From Gemelliphila asaccharolytica (GTDB lineage Bacteria; Bacillota; Bacilli; Staphylococcales; Gemellaceae), in assembly GCF_001553005.1 (NCBI RefSeq), contig NZ_KQ959860.1, positions 1 to 33,446 of the forward strand: a stretch of 33,446 nt of DNA, read 5' to 3'. A program made the translations under genes and the position numbers. This document shows, one piece after another, positions 17,347 through 26,945 of this stretch (the first letter of the stretch is position 1; each line of letters opens with the position of its first letter). The notes under the pieces were generated by a model. It ran no database searches. It saw nothing but the letters and a program-made list of their open reading frames with translations, and had not been told where the DNA came from.

Positions 17347-18507
17347 TTAGAATAATAAGATGTATAAGAAATGTGCAATTATACCTGCTGCAAATCCTCC
17401 TATTGTGTGTGAAATGATTGCTTTTGATGATAGTTTTCTCACTCCTAGTGCATCCATCATTCCTATATGAGTACTTAAGTACCCACTCCAACACATACCC
17501 ATTGCTGTAAATACTGCAATGTCATTTGCTGTGATTAAACTTCTTTGCAAAAATCCTGGAACAAGTGACATAGCTCCTCCTACAGCTCCTAATGCTGTAA
17601 TTGGGAATGCTATTGCTTCTGATGATGTGAAGCCAAATAGAGGTTCTAAGATAAATGATATTTTATCTCCTATAACTGGTAGTAATCTAACTCCTTCGTA
17701 AGCAGCTCCTGTATATTCTCCTGTTTTTGATGGTCCAAATGTTAGCATCATAACAAATGTACATACTATTAGAACTCCTGGGATTATGGCAATTCCCATG
17801 TCTACTCCTACTTTACCACCTTCAAGTAATGTATCTAGCACACGTTGAAATAAATTTCCTTCTCTTACTTCACGAACTTTTGAATAGTCTATATCTCCAT
17901 CTGAAAATTCATCATCATATGCTTCATTTGCTTCTTCACCATAGTATTTTTTAGTCTGTATTAACATCAGACGAACACTTATTATACTACCTATTACAGC
18001 AGCTAAATTCCCGATTAATGCTGCTGGCCAAAATCCTGTACCTTGTGTTCCCATGAATACAGTAACGATAAGACCCATCCCAAATGATGTACCTAAGTTA
18101 CATAATGCAGGTATTTGATATTTTTTAAAAAATACTGTGAATTTTTTATCTTTTGCAAATGGTATTATAGCAGGATTATCAGAAAGATATGTTGCTACAA
18201 CTCCCGTAACACTTGCCCCTGGCATTCCCCAAATTGGTTTCATCAGTGGTGCAAATATTTTATTTATTAATGCAATTACTCCAAATTCAGATAATAACAT
18301 ACTTAATGCACCTGTAATTACTGCCATCGCCATAATGTAAAATACTGTATCTAATAATAATTTATGAGCTGTTGCCATCATTGTTTTAAACATTGGCCCT
18401 ACACCCATTTTATAGCCCATTCCTCCAAATATAACTAATAATATTATTAGGAATACAAATGTTTCTACACTTATGGCCTTCTTGGTTTCTTTCATACTAT
18501 TACCCAT
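17347..18507 (-). CDS. YjiH-family nucleoside-recognition (GATE) domain membrane protein
   Basis: 386 residues with about eight to nine membrane helices. GATE-like features are NLGTSFGMGLIVTVFMG (about 139-155) and PLFGFTSSEAIAFPITALGAVGGA in the C-terminal half, with a charged cytoplasmic loop between them (about 190-225). This is the YjiH/nucleoside-recognition family of putative transporters; the substrate is unproven. The ribosome site GGGAG lies before the ATG at 18507. A near-consensus promoter upstream and a strong terminator downstream make it a single-gene transcript lying between the wal and capD operons. Confidence 0.82.
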   Translation of the reverse strand: MGNSMKETKKAISVETFVFLIILLVIFGGMGYKMGVGPMFKTMMATAHKLLLDTVFYIMAMAVITGALSMLLSEFGVIALINKIFAPLMKPIWGMPGASVTGVVATYLSDNPAIIPFAKDKKFTVFFKKYQIPALCNLGTSFGMGLIVTVFMGTQGTGFWPAALIGNLAAVIGSIISVRLMLIQTKKYYGEEANEAYDDEFSDGDIDYSKVREVREGNLFQRVLDTLLEGGKVGVDMGIAIIPGVLIVCTFVMMLTFGPSKTGEYTGAAYEGVRLLPVIGDKISFILEPLFGFTSSEAIAFPITALGAVGGAMSLVPGFLQRSLITANDIAVFTAMGMCWSGYLSTHIGMMDALGVRKLSSKAIISHTIGGFAAGIIAHFLYILLF

Positions 18508-18552
18508 AACTATCTCCCTCTTTCTTTATAATTTTCTTTTTTTGTTATCTAT

Positions 18553-18580
18553 ATTATAACACATCACGAGGGTTTGTCAA
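18553..18580 (-). promoter_or_regulatory. Near-consensus sigmaA promoter of the GATE-domain gene
   Basis: On the minus strand TTGACA (18580-18575) and TATAAT (18558-18553) are both perfect, with a 16-base spacer and an extended -10 TG (TGTTATAAT). It is the strongest-looking promoter in the window, so this gene may be highly transcribed. Confidence 0.85.
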
Positions 18581-18720
18581 GTCTTTTTATATAACACTAA
18601 TTTTTTCTGTATTAATTTTTTACTGAATAATACGGGTAATTTTCAGAAAATTTGTTCGTTTTTTTGTTTTTTTCTATTTAAAACGTGTCTACAAAGCCTT
18701 TTTATTTTTGTATATCTTGG

Positions 18721-19503
18721 TTATACTTCTGTAAATATTGTGGGTTCTTTTGCATCTGTATTAAGTAGGTTTATTTTTTTCTCACAATCAAATCCCTTTT
18801 CTGTTAGAATATTTTTAACTGTTATATATGCCAGGTCTTTGGTGTTGTTTTCTAAACTTAGGTGAGCTAGATAGATATTTTTGGTCTTTTCTCCTATGAT
18901 TTTTGCTAAGTAATTTGCTGAATCTGTATTTGAGATGTGGCCGTAATCTGACAATATTCTTTGTTTTGTTTTCCATGGATAACTAGACGCTAGAAGCATA
19001 CTTTCTTCATGGTTGCTTTCAAATACTAAAGAATTTGAATTTTTTATATATTCTATCATTTTATCAGAAACATATCCTGTGTCTGTAACTATACTAAATT
19101 TTTTCCCTTCAGATTCTATTGTATAAAACTGTGCATCTACTGCGTCATGACTGACTCCAAAGCTTGTGACACTTACTCCTAATATTTCTTTTGTTTCTTC
19201 TTTTTCAAAGTGACATTTTAGTTCTGGAGGTACTTCTCCTACTTTCATTGCTTGCCAAGTTTTTGTATTTGCATATACTGGTATTTTATATTTTCTAGCT
19301 AAAACTCCCGCACTTTTTGCATGGTCTACGTGTTCATGAGTTATAAATATGTGAGTTATATCTTTGATATTTTTATTTATTTTTTTTAAATTTTCTTCTA
19401 TTTTTTTCCCTGTTAATCCTACATCAATTAAGCAACGAAAATTTCCTTTTTCTATGTAAGTACAATTACCCGTACTTCCACTTGCTAATACTGATATTTT
19501 CAA
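18721..19503 (-). CDS. walJ: MBL-fold metallohydrolase WalJ (YycJ)
   Basis: 260 residues of the metallo-beta-lactamase superfamily. The metal motif is HEHVDH (56-61) after the family opening LASGSTGNCTYIE, and FESNHEE supplies a later ligand region. YycJ/WalJ proteins are linked to DNA repair as exonucleases and to cell-division coordination, and are usually the last gene of the wal operon. The initiation codon is TTG (19501-19503) with AAGGAG upstream. A terminator separates it from walI, so its expression may depend on read-through. No htrA-type protease gene follows it. Confidence 0.93.
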   Translation of the reverse strand: MKISVLASGSTGNCTYIEKGNFRCLIDVGLTGKKIEENLKKINKNIKDITHIFITHEHVDHAKSAGVLARKYKIPVYANTKTWQAMKVGEVPPELKCHFEKEETKEILGVSVTSFGVSHDAVDAQFYTIESEGKKFSIVTDTGYVSDKMIEYIKNSNSLVFESNHEESMLLASSYPWKTKQRILSDYGHISNTDSANYLAKIIGEKTKNIYLAHLSLENNTKDLAYITVKNILTEKGFDCEKKINLLNTDAKEPTIFTEV

Positions 19504-19543
19504 ATTTTTCTCCTTTTCTTTTTTTTATTTTGTTTTAAAAAGT

Positions 19544-19570
19544 AAAAAGCCTTTTTTATCAAGGCTTTTT
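19544..19570 (-). terminator. Intra-operon terminator overlapping the walI stop codon
   Basis: AAAAAGCCTT (19544-19553) pairs perfectly with AAGGCTTTTT (19561-19570), with a 7-base loop. On the minus strand the hairpin runs into a U-rich stretch. The walI stop codon (19569-19571) lies within the first arm. It should reduce walJ transcription relative to walRKHI. Confidence 0.75.
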
Positions 19571-20348
19571 AGTCTTTGTTCAATATTTTTGCATTTAAAC
19601 TATCTACATAAAATACTTGTTCTGAGTTGTCTTCTTTTTTTATTGTTACTTTATATGTCGGAATAAGTATCTGGTTTTCTACTCGCAAAAAGCTATAATA
19701 TCCCAATTCTGATGATACTTTGCTTTTTTTAGGTATCATGTTTTCGTGATATAGTTTTGCTATGACGTCTATATAAGGTACTATGGTTTCATCTTTTTCT
19801 TTTTTAAAGTTTGTTAATGATGTTTGGGTTAATGATAAGATGTCTCCATTTTGATTTATTTTAAATTTGATAATTGCATTTTTATTTTCAAAAATTTTTA
19901 ATCCTTCATATTGCTGATAATATATTATTTCTTTTTTTTCATTATCTGTTTTTATGTATGAGTATGCTGTCCCGCTTTCTACATTGGAAATGATGAATCT
20001 ATTTATTTTTTCTAAATAGTTTTCTTCTTTTATGTTTGCTAGAGGTTTTTTTGCCGTGATAGTTAATGTTTTTTCTTCCTTATCTATGCTGTAATCATAT
20101 TCGTTTGTTGATGCTATGGGCATAGATAAGATTTTTTGAACAGCTTTTACATAACTTAATTGTTTTTTCCCTATTTCTGGCTCTTTTATTTCTATACCGT
20201 CATTTTTTAGTGATGTTAGTATTGCGTCTTTTTCTTCATAATGTTCTACTTTATTTTTGTAATCCGTGTAAAAATAGTTTGTGATAAGTGCTACATTAAG
20301 AAGTAAAAATAAATAAATAAATAGCGTTTTTATCTTTCCCCACTGCAT
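19569..20348 (-). CDS. walI: WalI (YycI), membrane-anchored regulator of WalK
   Basis: 259 residues: one N-terminal membrane helix (about 7-25) and an extracytoplasmic domain of the YycH/YycI type. WalI and WalH interact with the WalK sensor kinase in the membrane and tune its activity (repressive in Bacillus, activating in Staphylococcus aureus). Identification rests on the opening MQWGKIKTLFIYLFLLLNV, the length and the position after walH. Its ATG overlaps the walH stop (TAATG) and a GGAG lies upstream. Confidence 0.88.
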   Translation of the reverse strand: MQWGKIKTLFIYLFLLLNVALITNYFYTDYKNKVEHYEEKDAILTSLKNDGIEIKEPEIGKKQLSYVKAVQKILSMPIASTNEYDYSIDKEEKTLTITAKKPLANIKEENYLEKINRFIISNVESGTAYSYIKTDNEKKEIIYYQQYEGLKIFENKNAIIKFKINQNGDILSLTQTSLTNFKKEKDETIVPYIDVIAKLYHENMIPKKSKVSSELGYYSFLRVENQILIPTYKVTIKKEDNSEQVFYVDSLNAKILNKD

Positions 20349-21688
20349 TAGATTTCTCCTTTTTTTACTTTTTCTTGCAATTCTTTGAAGGTATAATATA
20401 TTCCATTATAATTTATATACCATGTTGGAGAGTATACTATTTTGTCCTCTTGATAGGTTTTTTCATAAGCTATTTCTACATCATATAAGTTATTTATATT
20501 TATGTTTGAGTAAAGGTAGTTTAATACTAAGTCTATGTTTTCATAATGGTATAGTGGAGGTATTTTTTTTCCTATTAGTGAGCCTTTGGATATTTTTGGC
20601 ATGGTAAATTTACTGATACCATTTTTAGTTGATGTTATATTTATTTTGCTTGGCACTTCTTTGGAAAATGCCATGCTATTTTTATAACTTTCTTGATATT
20701 CTACAGAGCTTCCTGATGTTTCTATTATATTGTAATATGTTTCATAGTTATATGTTGTTAATAAAAATTTGGCTGCTTTATATTGCAATTCTGCTTCTTG
20801 TGTTTCTTTGTCATTTTTTTCATTTTCTATGTTTGAGGGATTTATATAACTAATTTGATTCTTTGTTTCTCTTAATATTACATAGCCATCTGATGTTTCT
20901 TTTGATTCTTCCGTTGGGTAAGTTGTTTTTAGTGCTACACCTATTTTGAATATGTCTTTGAACATGACTTTGCTATCTTCTTTTTTGATTTCATATTCAT
21001 TTATTGTTAGATCATCTAGTTTTTCTGGTATGTAAAACTCTTTGGTTGCGTTTATTAAGTATTTTTTATACATTTTACTACTTACGCTAAATATTTTTTC
21101 TATTTCGTCATATATTTCTCCCTTATATACTATTTGCATATATCCCTCTTGTCCTTGCTCATATAAGTATATAGTGTTTTTTTCATTTTCAGGTATTAAT
21201 ATACTATCAAAGTTTATTTTTGTATTTTGTTTATTTTCTCCTAGATATATTTTTTGCGTTGATATTGTGTCAGTGTCTGCTTTGTATTTCATTAAGTAAT
21301 AATTTTGGTTATTAGATTTTATTTCTTCTATTGTTTTGTTTTTTACTCTATTTATGTCAACTTCTTTTCCTGCTATTATTTTTAATATTTCTTTTATTTG
21401 TTCTTTGTCTTTTAGAGCTTTTACATTTTTTACTTTTGTTATTGCTTTTTCTACTGCTTGTTCTTCTTTTTTGTCTGTGTTATTTTTTACTATTATGTAT
21501 GGTGAAAGTAGTTTGAAGCTGTTTTCTAGTGTTTTTTCTTTGTTTTTTTCTTCATGTTTAAATTCTGTATCTATTTTTAAAAAGTTTTTTTCTGGTTTGT
21601 ATATTATTGTTAAGTAAGATATGGTTAAGCTTGAGATTATTAGAATTGTTAATATTATTGTTTTTATAACTTCTTTTTTCTTTCTCAT
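20348..21688 (-). CDS. walH: WalH (YycH), membrane-anchored regulator of WalK
   Basis: About 446 residues: an N-terminal membrane helix (about residues 8-25), then a long extracytoplasmic region with the YycH features YIYLYEQGQEG-like strands and a C-terminal PTWYINYNGIYYTF segment. It works with WalI on WalK. An in-frame ATG at 21703 lies inside walK without a ribosome site; the ATG at 21688 follows the walK stop and has a weak GGGA, so I prefer it, though not strongly. Sequence similarity in this family is low, and position carries much of the evidence. Confidence 0.86.
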   Translation of the reverse strand: MRKKKEVIKTIILTILIISSLTISYLTIIYKPEKNFLKIDTEFKHEEKNKEKTLENSFKLLSPYIIVKNNTDKKEEQAVEKAITKVKNVKALKDKEQIKEILKIIAGKEVDINRVKNKTIEEIKSNNQNYYLMKYKADTDTISTQKIYLGENKQNTKINFDSILIPENEKNTIYLYEQGQEGYMQIVYKGEIYDEIEKIFSVSSKMYKKYLINATKEFYIPEKLDDLTINEYEIKKEDSKVMFKDIFKIGVALKTTYPTEESKETSDGYVILRETKNQISYINPSNIENEKNDKETQEAELQYKAAKFLLTTYNYETYYNIIETSGSSVEYQESYKNSMAFSKEVPSKINITSTKNGISKFTMPKISKGSLIGKKIPPLYHYENIDLVLNYLYSNININNLYDVEIAYEKTYQEDKIVYSPTWYINYNGIYYTFKELQEKVKKGEI

Positions 21689-21689
21689 T

Positions 21690-23558
21690 TTATTCCCATT
21701 CATCTACAAATATTACTGATGGTAACATGACAAATACTGATGTTCCATATTTTTCTTTACTTTGTATCCATATCTTACCTTTGTGAGCTTCTACTATTGA
21801 TTTTGCTAAACTTAGTCCTAAGCCCGTTCCTCCCATTTCTCTTTGTCTGCTTTTGTCTACTCTATAGAATCTATTAAATACTTTTTCTACTTGAGATATT
21901 GGGATTCCTATTCCGTTGTCTTTTACGTTTATGCTTACTCTACTTTGGCTATGATTTTGTCTTACTCTTACCATTATATCTTTTTTCCCTGGTGAGTATT
22001 TTATTGCATTGTTTATTATGTTGTCAAATACTTGTATTAATTTATCTTGGTCTGCTTCTACAAATATTGATTCTGCTGGTATTAGGAGTTTAAATTCTTT
22101 TTCTGGATGAGCCATTTGAAATCTTTCTACTATTTTTCCTATTAGTTTGTTTATGTCGATTAATTCTTTATTGTAGTGTTCTTTTTCTCTATCCATTTTC
22201 CCTAACTGCATTAATTCATTTACCATTCTTATCATTCTTTTTGTTTCTTTGTGAATAGTGTTTATAAATTCTCCTGCTAGTTTTTTGTCTTTTATTGCTC
22301 CTTCTTCTAACATTTCTACATAGCCTACCATTGTTGTTAGAGGAGTTCTTAGTTCGTGTGATACAGTCGAAACAAATTCTCTTCTTTCTTTTTCTTCTCT
22401 TTCTTTTTCTGTTACGTCATATAAAACTATTATGTAGCTATCTACATCTGTTTTTCTTAAATTATTATTGTTATTTGATAATACTTCTGTAAATTCTAGT
22501 CTGTATAAGTATTCTTCTTCTGCTTCTGTTTTGGTGATGAGGATTGAATCTTCTTCTAATATTATTTCTTTTATGCTTTTGTATTGTATTATTCCTAGAA
22601 TTTCTAAAGCGTCTTTCCCTATTGCTATTTCTTCATTTTCTGCTATATTTAGTATTTCTTTTGCACTTTCATTTATTAAGACTATTTTCCCGCTTGAGTC
22701 TGCCGAAATTATCCCGTCTGCCATACTGTTTATTATGGTGTCTAGTTTTATTTTTTCTGATTCGGTTACTGCTTGTTCTTCTTTTATTTTTGCTGATATT
22801 TGGTTAAATACATAGGCTAAGTCCCCTATTTCATCTTTGGTTTGTATTCCTATAACACCTCTATAGTCTCCGTCTACCATCGTTTTTACCTGAGCACTCA
22901 TTTTTTCAATCGGATTTGTTATTGTTTTTGCTGCAAATAAACCTATTACTATTACTGTAAATAATGAAAATATTGTTGCTAAGATGAATATTTTAGTTAT
23001 ATCATAGACATCATTATAGACGCTTTCTATATCTGATACTATGTATGTTACTCCTAAAACTTCTTCTCCTTTTTTTATTGGATTTGCATAGATGAAACAG
23101 ACTTTTTTATCTCCGAATGTCTGTTCTTTTTTTATACTTTTTCCTTCTTTTATTGCTTGTTTTACTATCGGGTCTACTGAACGTTTTCCTAAGTAGTTTT
23201 CGTTACCATTTGTTGCTGAGGATGCTATTACTCTGAGATCTTTATCTACTATATTTAAAAGAATTAGTTTTGGAGATGAGTATTCACTTGCTATTTTTCT
23301 GATGTCTGCATCTATATTTTTTTCATTATTTCCTTCGTTATCTTTTTTTATTAATTCTTCTTGGATATTGTAGTTTAATTTTTTTTCTTGTTCTATTATG
23401 CTTGTTTGAAAGGTGTTTATATTTTTAGCTTTTAATTGGTTTGAAAAATATAGCCCTATTACTTGCATAGATATTATATTTACTAAAACATATACTATTA
23501 CAAATTTGAATCTTATAGAACTTAAAAATCTTTTGTGTCCTCTTATATTAAGATTCAT
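21690..23558 (-). CDS. walK: Sensor histidine kinase WalK (YycG)
   Basis: 622 residues. Membrane helices at about 17-37 and 188-210 enclose an extracytoplasmic Cache/PAS-like domain (about 38-187). HAMP follows (about 211-263), then a cytoplasmic PAS domain (about 270-385), the dimerisation helix with the phospho-acceptor [10 protein letters not shown] (His401), and an ATPase with [15 protein letters not shown] and [11 protein letters not shown]. WalK controls cell-wall hydrolase genes through WalR. The external domain is Bacillus/Staphylococcus-like; streptococcal WalK lacks it. It overlaps walR by 11 bases. Confidence 0.97.
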   Translation of the reverse strand: MNLNIRGHKRFLSSIRFKFVIVYVLVNIISMQVIGLYFSNQLKAKNINTFQTSIIEQEKKLNYNIQEELIKKDNEGNNEKNIDADIRKIASEYSSPKLILLNIVDKDLRVIASSATNGNENYLGKRSVDPIVKQAIKEGKSIKKEQTFGDKKVCFIYANPIKKGEEVLGVTYIVSDIESVYNDVYDITKIFILATIFSLFTVIVIGLFAAKTITNPIEKMSAQVKTMVDGDYRGVIGIQTKDEIGDLAYVFNQISAKIKEEQAVTESEKIKLDTIINSMADGIISADSSGKIVLINESAKEILNIAENEEIAIGKDALEILGIIQYKSIKEIILEEDSILITKTEAEEEYLYRLEFTEVLSNNNNNLRKTDVDSYIIVLYDVTEKEREEKERREFVSTVSHELRTPLTTMVGYVEMLEEGAIKDKKLAGEFINTIHKETKRMIRMVNELMQLGKMDREKEHYNKELIDINKLIGKIVERFQMAHPEKEFKLLIPAESIFVEADQDKLIQVFDNIINNAIKYSPGKKDIMVRVRQNHSQSRVSINVKDNGIGIPISQVEKVFNRFYRVDKSRQREMGGTGLGLSLAKSIVEAHKGKIWIQSKEKYGTSVFVMLPSVIFVDEWE

Positions 23559-24261
23559 CTACGTCTTCTCCCATGAAATATCCTACCCCTCTTCTTGTTG
23601 TGATATATATCGGTTTGCTTGGGTCGTCTTCTATTTTTTCTCTAAGTCTTCTTATTGTTACGTCTACTGTTCTTACATCTCCAAAATAGTCATATCCCCA
23701 AACTGTTTGAAGTAAGTTTTCTCTTGTCATTACTTGCCCTTTATGTGTAAATAGGTAATAAAATAAATCAAATTCTCTTCTTGTTAAGTCTATATCTTCT
23801 CCATTTTTTTTGATTATATAGGCTTCTTTATATATTACTATGTCTTTTATTTTTTCTTCTTCTTTTGTTTCTTCTTTTTTTTCTTCTTCTTGTTTTGTTG
23901 TTCTTCTTAAATTGACTTTTACCCTTGCTATTAATTCTCTAGTAGAAAATGGTTTTGTTACATAGTCGTCTGCTCCTAGTTCTAATCCTAGTACTTTGTC
24001 TATTTCACTACTTTTTGCTGTTAACATTATTATAGGTATGTCTAATTCTTCTCTTACTTCTTTTAATACTTCTGTTCCACTTTTTTTTGGCAACATCAAA
24101 TCTAAGAGAATCAAGTCTGGTTTTTCATTTAGTGCTCTTTCTACTGCATGTGCTCCATCGTGAGCTAAAATTACTTCATACCCCTCGTTTTTTAAACTAT
24201 ATTCTAGTAATTCTGCTATTGGTTTTTCATCGTCTACTACTAAAATTTTATAAGAATCCAT
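23548..24261 (-). CDS. walR: Response regulator WalR (YycF)
   Basis: 237 residues of the OmpR/PhoB family. The receiver domain has acidic residues Asp10/Asp11, phosphorylated Asp54 (LILLDLMLP) and Lys103 (VTKPFS). A winged-helix DNA-binding domain covers about 140-230 ([42 protein letters not shown]). The linker (about 122-140) is unusually rich in lysine and glutamate. AGGAGG lies before the ATG. It is the first gene of the wal operon, essential in most Firmicutes. Confidence 0.97.
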   Translation of the reverse strand: MDSYKILVVDDEKPIAELLEYSLKNEGYEVILAHDGAHAVERALNEKPDLILLDLMLPKKSGTEVLKEVREELDIPIIMLTAKSSEIDKVLGLELGADDYVTKPFSTRELIARVKVNLRRTTKQEEEKKEETKEEEKIKDIVIYKEAYIIKKNGEDIDLTRREFDLFYYLFTHKGQVMTRENLLQTVWGYDYFGDVRTVDVTIRRLREKIEDDPSKPIYITTRRGVGYFMGEDVDES

Positions 24262-24336
24262 GCTTATCCTCCTATAGCTAAATTTTTTTTGTATTTTTTA
24301 TTTTGTTATCCTTTTTAATTTTGAATATTTTAGTCT

Positions 24337-24345
24337 ATTATAACA
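24337..24345 (-). promoter_or_regulatory. Extended -10 promoter of the wal operon
   Basis: The minus strand reads TGTTATAAT about 75 bases before the walR start codon. No clear -35 box is seen. Two other minus-strand promoters (eamA, GATE gene) have the identical nine bases. Confidence 0.5.
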
Positions 24346-24395
24346 TATTAAGTTCTTTATCTTCATTTTTTATTTTTTATTTTTTTTGTTTTTAC

Positions 24396-24424
24396 TTTAC
24401 AAAATCTTTTTTTCGGTTTAAAAT
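24396..24424 (+). promoter_or_regulatory. SigmaA-type promoter of ribU
   Basis: TTTACA (24396-24401) and TAAAAT (24419-24424) with a 17-base spacer. The predicted start would be just before the FMN riboswitch. Confidence 0.55.
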
Positions 24425-24446
24425 ATAGAAAAATAATATTATATTA

Positions 24447-24551
24447 ATCTTCGGGGTAGGGTGAAATTCCCGATCGGCAGTATAGTCTGCGAGCGTGAGC
24501 TGATTTGGTGCAATTCCAAAACCGACAGTTATAGTCTGGATGGTAGAAGAT
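24447..24551 (+). ncRNA. FMN riboswitch (RFN element)
   Basis: The aptamer core is recognisable: TTCGGGGTAGGGTGAAATTCCC (24451-24471, with a one-base shift either way), then GATCGGCAGTAT, the ACCGACAG segment (24521-24528) and the closing GTCTGGATG (24535-24543). The P1 stem pairs ATCTTC (24447-24452) with GAAGAT (24546-24551). The class binds flavin mononucleotide and turns off riboflavin uptake or synthesis genes. It lies upstream of a riboflavin transporter gene, as expected. Confidence 0.96.
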
Positions 24552-24576
24552 AAAAACTATTTGTTTTCTTATGCCT

Positions 24577-24604
24577 CGTATTCTTTAAATGAATACGTTT
24601 TTTT
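24577..24604 (+). terminator. Expression-platform terminator of the FMN riboswitch
   Basis: CGTATTC (24577-24583) and GAATACG (24591-24597) form a 7-base stem with a 7-base loop, followed by seven T. It lies between the aptamer and the ribU start, so FMN binding would favour early termination. Confidence 0.85.
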
Positions 24605-24632
24605 ATGCCTAGAAGATGGAAAAGAGGACATT

Positions 24633-25202
24633 ATGTATAAACAAAATACACACACTTTAGTTTTAACTGCTCTTCTTGCAGTTTTATCTCTTATTCTATC
24701 TTTAGTTAAAATGGCGGTGCCTTTCATTCCTCCATTTTTAACTTTAGATCTTTCTTTTATTCCTTTATTTATTGGAATTTTAATTTTAAATTATAAACAC
24801 GCTCTTGTGATTTCTCTTTTAAAAAATGTTCTTCATTTTGCTTTAATTTCTCACGAACCTACAGGAAGTATTGCAAATTTGGTTGTAGAATTAATTTTTT
24901 TATCTTCTCTTGCTTATTTTTGTAAGAAAAATGATAGTAAATTTTCCGTTATAGTTGCTGGTCTTATAGGAACAGCTCTTATGGTTATATTTATGGCTTT
25001 TCTTAATTATTTTATTCTTTTACCTATGTATGGTTTTATCATAGATTTAAAAGATATAACTAATAATTTAAAAGCTATTGTCACTTATGGTATTATTCCT
25101 TTCAATATTATTAAAGGACTATTTTTAATTGTTCTTTATTTTATTACAAAAGCTATTTTAAAAAAAATACCTAATTCATTAATTGGAAAATTTAAAATTT
25201 AG
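24633..25202 (+). CDS. ribU: Riboflavin ECF transporter S component RibU
   Basis: 189 residues with about six membrane helices. The S component binds riboflavin and works with a shared EcfA/EcfA'/EcfT energy-coupling module encoded elsewhere. The N-terminal ALLAVLSLILSLVKMAVPFIPPFLTLDLSFIP segment and the length match RibU/YpaA. A longer frame runs upstream to 24540, but its start lies in the riboswitch and reads through the terminator hairpin; the ATG at 24633 has GAGGA five bases upstream. FMN riboswitch control supports riboflavin as substrate. Confidence 0.93.
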   Translation: MYKQNTHTLVLTALLAVLSLILSLVKMAVPFIPPFLTLDLSFIPLFIGILILNYKHALVISLLKNVLHFALISHEPTGSIANLVVELIFLSSLAYFCKKNDSKFSVIVAGLIGTALMVIFMAFLNYFILLPMYGFIIDLKDITNNLKAIVTYGIIPFNIIKGLFLIVLYFITKAILKKIPNSLIGKFKI

Positions 25203-25228
25203 TTTTAATTTGAATTTTTAATCAAAAG

Positions 25229-25289
25229 AAAAAAGCTTTTTCTCTGATTTTCTATATTTTATAGAATTCTTTGATAAAAGCTTTTTTTT
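25229..25289. terminator. Bidirectional terminator between ribU and the NhaC-type gene
   Basis: AAAAAAGCTTTT (25229-25240) pairs with AAAAGCTTTTTTTT (25277-25289), with weaker pairing in between. A run of A lies to the left and of T to the right, so it can serve both convergent genes. Confidence 0.7.
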
Positions 25290-25295
25290 ATTACT

Positions 25296-26660
25296 TTATA
25301 ATTTTTTGCTTACTGCTCCAGTTATTATGGTAAATATTAAACTTCCATAACAAAATATTGCAAAAGGCAAGTAGCTTAATACACTAACACCTAATGTACT
25401 GGTGATAAATGCTCCACACACACTCCAAGGCACTAGGGGATTAATTACAGTTCCTGCATCTTCTAAAGTTCTTGCTAAACTTTTTTCTTTCATTCCTAAT
25501 TTTTTGTATATAGGCTTAAATGATTCTCCACTTAAAAGGATACTTAAATATTGTTCTCCTACTATGTAGTTTACTAATGTTGCTGTAAGTGCTACTGATA
25601 GCGTCGCTTTGAATTTTGTTTTGATATGTTTTTCTACATATTCTAATAAAGAGTCTATTGCTCCTAGTGAAAATAAAAGTCCTCCAAGGCTTAATGCTAA
25701 TATTATTATCGTTATCGTAAAAAACATATTAGAAATTCCTCCACGAGAAATTAAACTTGCTATGTTTTGATTTATTCCTTCCATTTTAAAACCTGAGAAA
25801 AAGAATTTAATCATTTGTTTTACACTATAAAACGAGTGGATGTATGTGATAAAAATACTTACAATTGTAGTTATAATAATACTTACTATGGCATCAATTT
25901 TTAAAATAGCTAATAGTAATAATAGTATAAAGGGAATTATACTATAATAATGAACAAGCCCTGTTGCTAATAAACTTTCTTGAAACTCTTTTATATTTTC
26001 TAAACTGTTTATATTGATATTTTGAGATAATAGAGCATATATGACACTAGAAATTATAAATACTGGTATGGTAGTTTTGGTCATATTTTTGATATGAGTG
26101 AATAAATCTATTCCTACAACACTTGCGGCTGTGGAAGTTGTATCACTTAATGGAGACATCTTATCTCCAAAAAACGCTCCTGATACTATAGCTCCTACTG
26201 TTATACTTGTATCTAGTGAAAAAGCTTGACTAATACCTAATAATGCAACTCCTATGGTTGAAACTGTTGTAAGGGAACTTCCTATTGCAATTCCTATTAT
26301 AGATGATATTAGAAAAGCAGATAAATAAAAAAATTTTGCAGATATTATATAAAAACCATAATACATAAGGCTGGGTATAGCTCCACTACTCATCAATGCT
26401 GTAATTAATATTCCTATAAAAAAGAAAAGATATATAGCTCCTATACTACTATGTACACTTATCGCCATAGCAGCTTGCATATCTTTATATTTTATTCCTC
26501 TTATTAACCCATAAATTAAAAGAACTATAATACTACACAATACTGCTATATGAGGAGGGGCGTCCTTTACAAAAATCATAATCCCCCCTAATATTATTAA
26601 GGTAGTTAAAATTATTAAAATTGCTTCTGTTTTTTTTATTTTCCTTAATGGTTTTATCAT
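25296..26660 (-). CDS. NhaC-family Na+/H+ antiporter
   Basis: 454 residues with about eleven to twelve membrane helices. The family's core motif is GAFFGDKMSPLSDTT (about 161-175), and ISVHSSIGAIYLFFFIGILI and NYIVGEQYLSILLSGESFKP are also NhaC-type. NhaC proteins exchange Na+ for H+; some relatives are malate/lactate antiporters. AAGGTGA lies before the ATG. It is a single gene, with terminators on both sides. Confidence 0.9.
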   Translation of the reverse strand: MIKPLRKIKKTEAILIILTTLIILGGIMIFVKDAPPHIAVLCSIIVLLIYGLIRGIKYKDMQAAMAISVHSSIGAIYLFFFIGILITALMSSGAIPSLMYYGFYIISAKFFYLSAFLISSIIGIAIGSSLTTVSTIGVALLGISQAFSLDTSITVGAIVSGAFFGDKMSPLSDTTSTAASVVGIDLFTHIKNMTKTTIPVFIISSVIYALLSQNININSLENIKEFQESLLATGLVHYYSIIPFILLLLLAILKIDAIVSIIITTIVSIFITYIHSFYSVKQMIKFFFSGFKMEGINQNIASLISRGGISNMFFTITIIILALSLGGLLFSLGAIDSLLEYVEKHIKTKFKATLSVALTATLVNYIVGEQYLSILLSGESFKPIYKKLGMKEKSLARTLEDAGTVINPLVPWSVCGAFITSTLGVSVLSYLPFAIFCYGSLIFTIITGAVSKKL

Positions 26661-26807
26661 GAAATCACCTTCTTCTTAATGCTTATTATCTTATCATATA
26701 AGAAGTTTCATATCAAATTTAACTAAAATTTGATAATATTTAAAATTTATAAATTGCTAAAACTTTCTCCTTCTTAATTTCTAAAATATATTGCACTTTT
26801 AAAAATA

Positions 26808-26855
26808 AAAAACCCTTTTTTAACTTAAAACTATAGTTAAAAAGGGTTTTTTTAT
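26808..26855. terminator. Terminator between the NhaC-type and DUF4064-like genes
   Basis: AACCCTTTTTTAACT (26811-26825) pairs with AGTTAAAAAGGGTT (26835-26848) apart from one bulge. A run of A lies on the left and T on the right. It most likely ends the minus-strand gene 26946-27434. The other bases of the 26661-26945 gap hold nothing I recognise. Confidence 0.75.
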
Positions 26856-26945
26856 TTTTGTATACTATAAAGGTTCTTTATTTACCAGTTTAAAAGGGTT
26901 TGCTATATTTTGATTCTAGAGAAAGAATACTAAATAATTATTTTT

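Noticed and set aside
24540..24632. In-frame upstream extension of ribU
   Set aside because: It starts in the riboswitch aptamer and passes through the terminator hairpin; the ATG at 24633 has a ribosome site and gives the normal RibU length.
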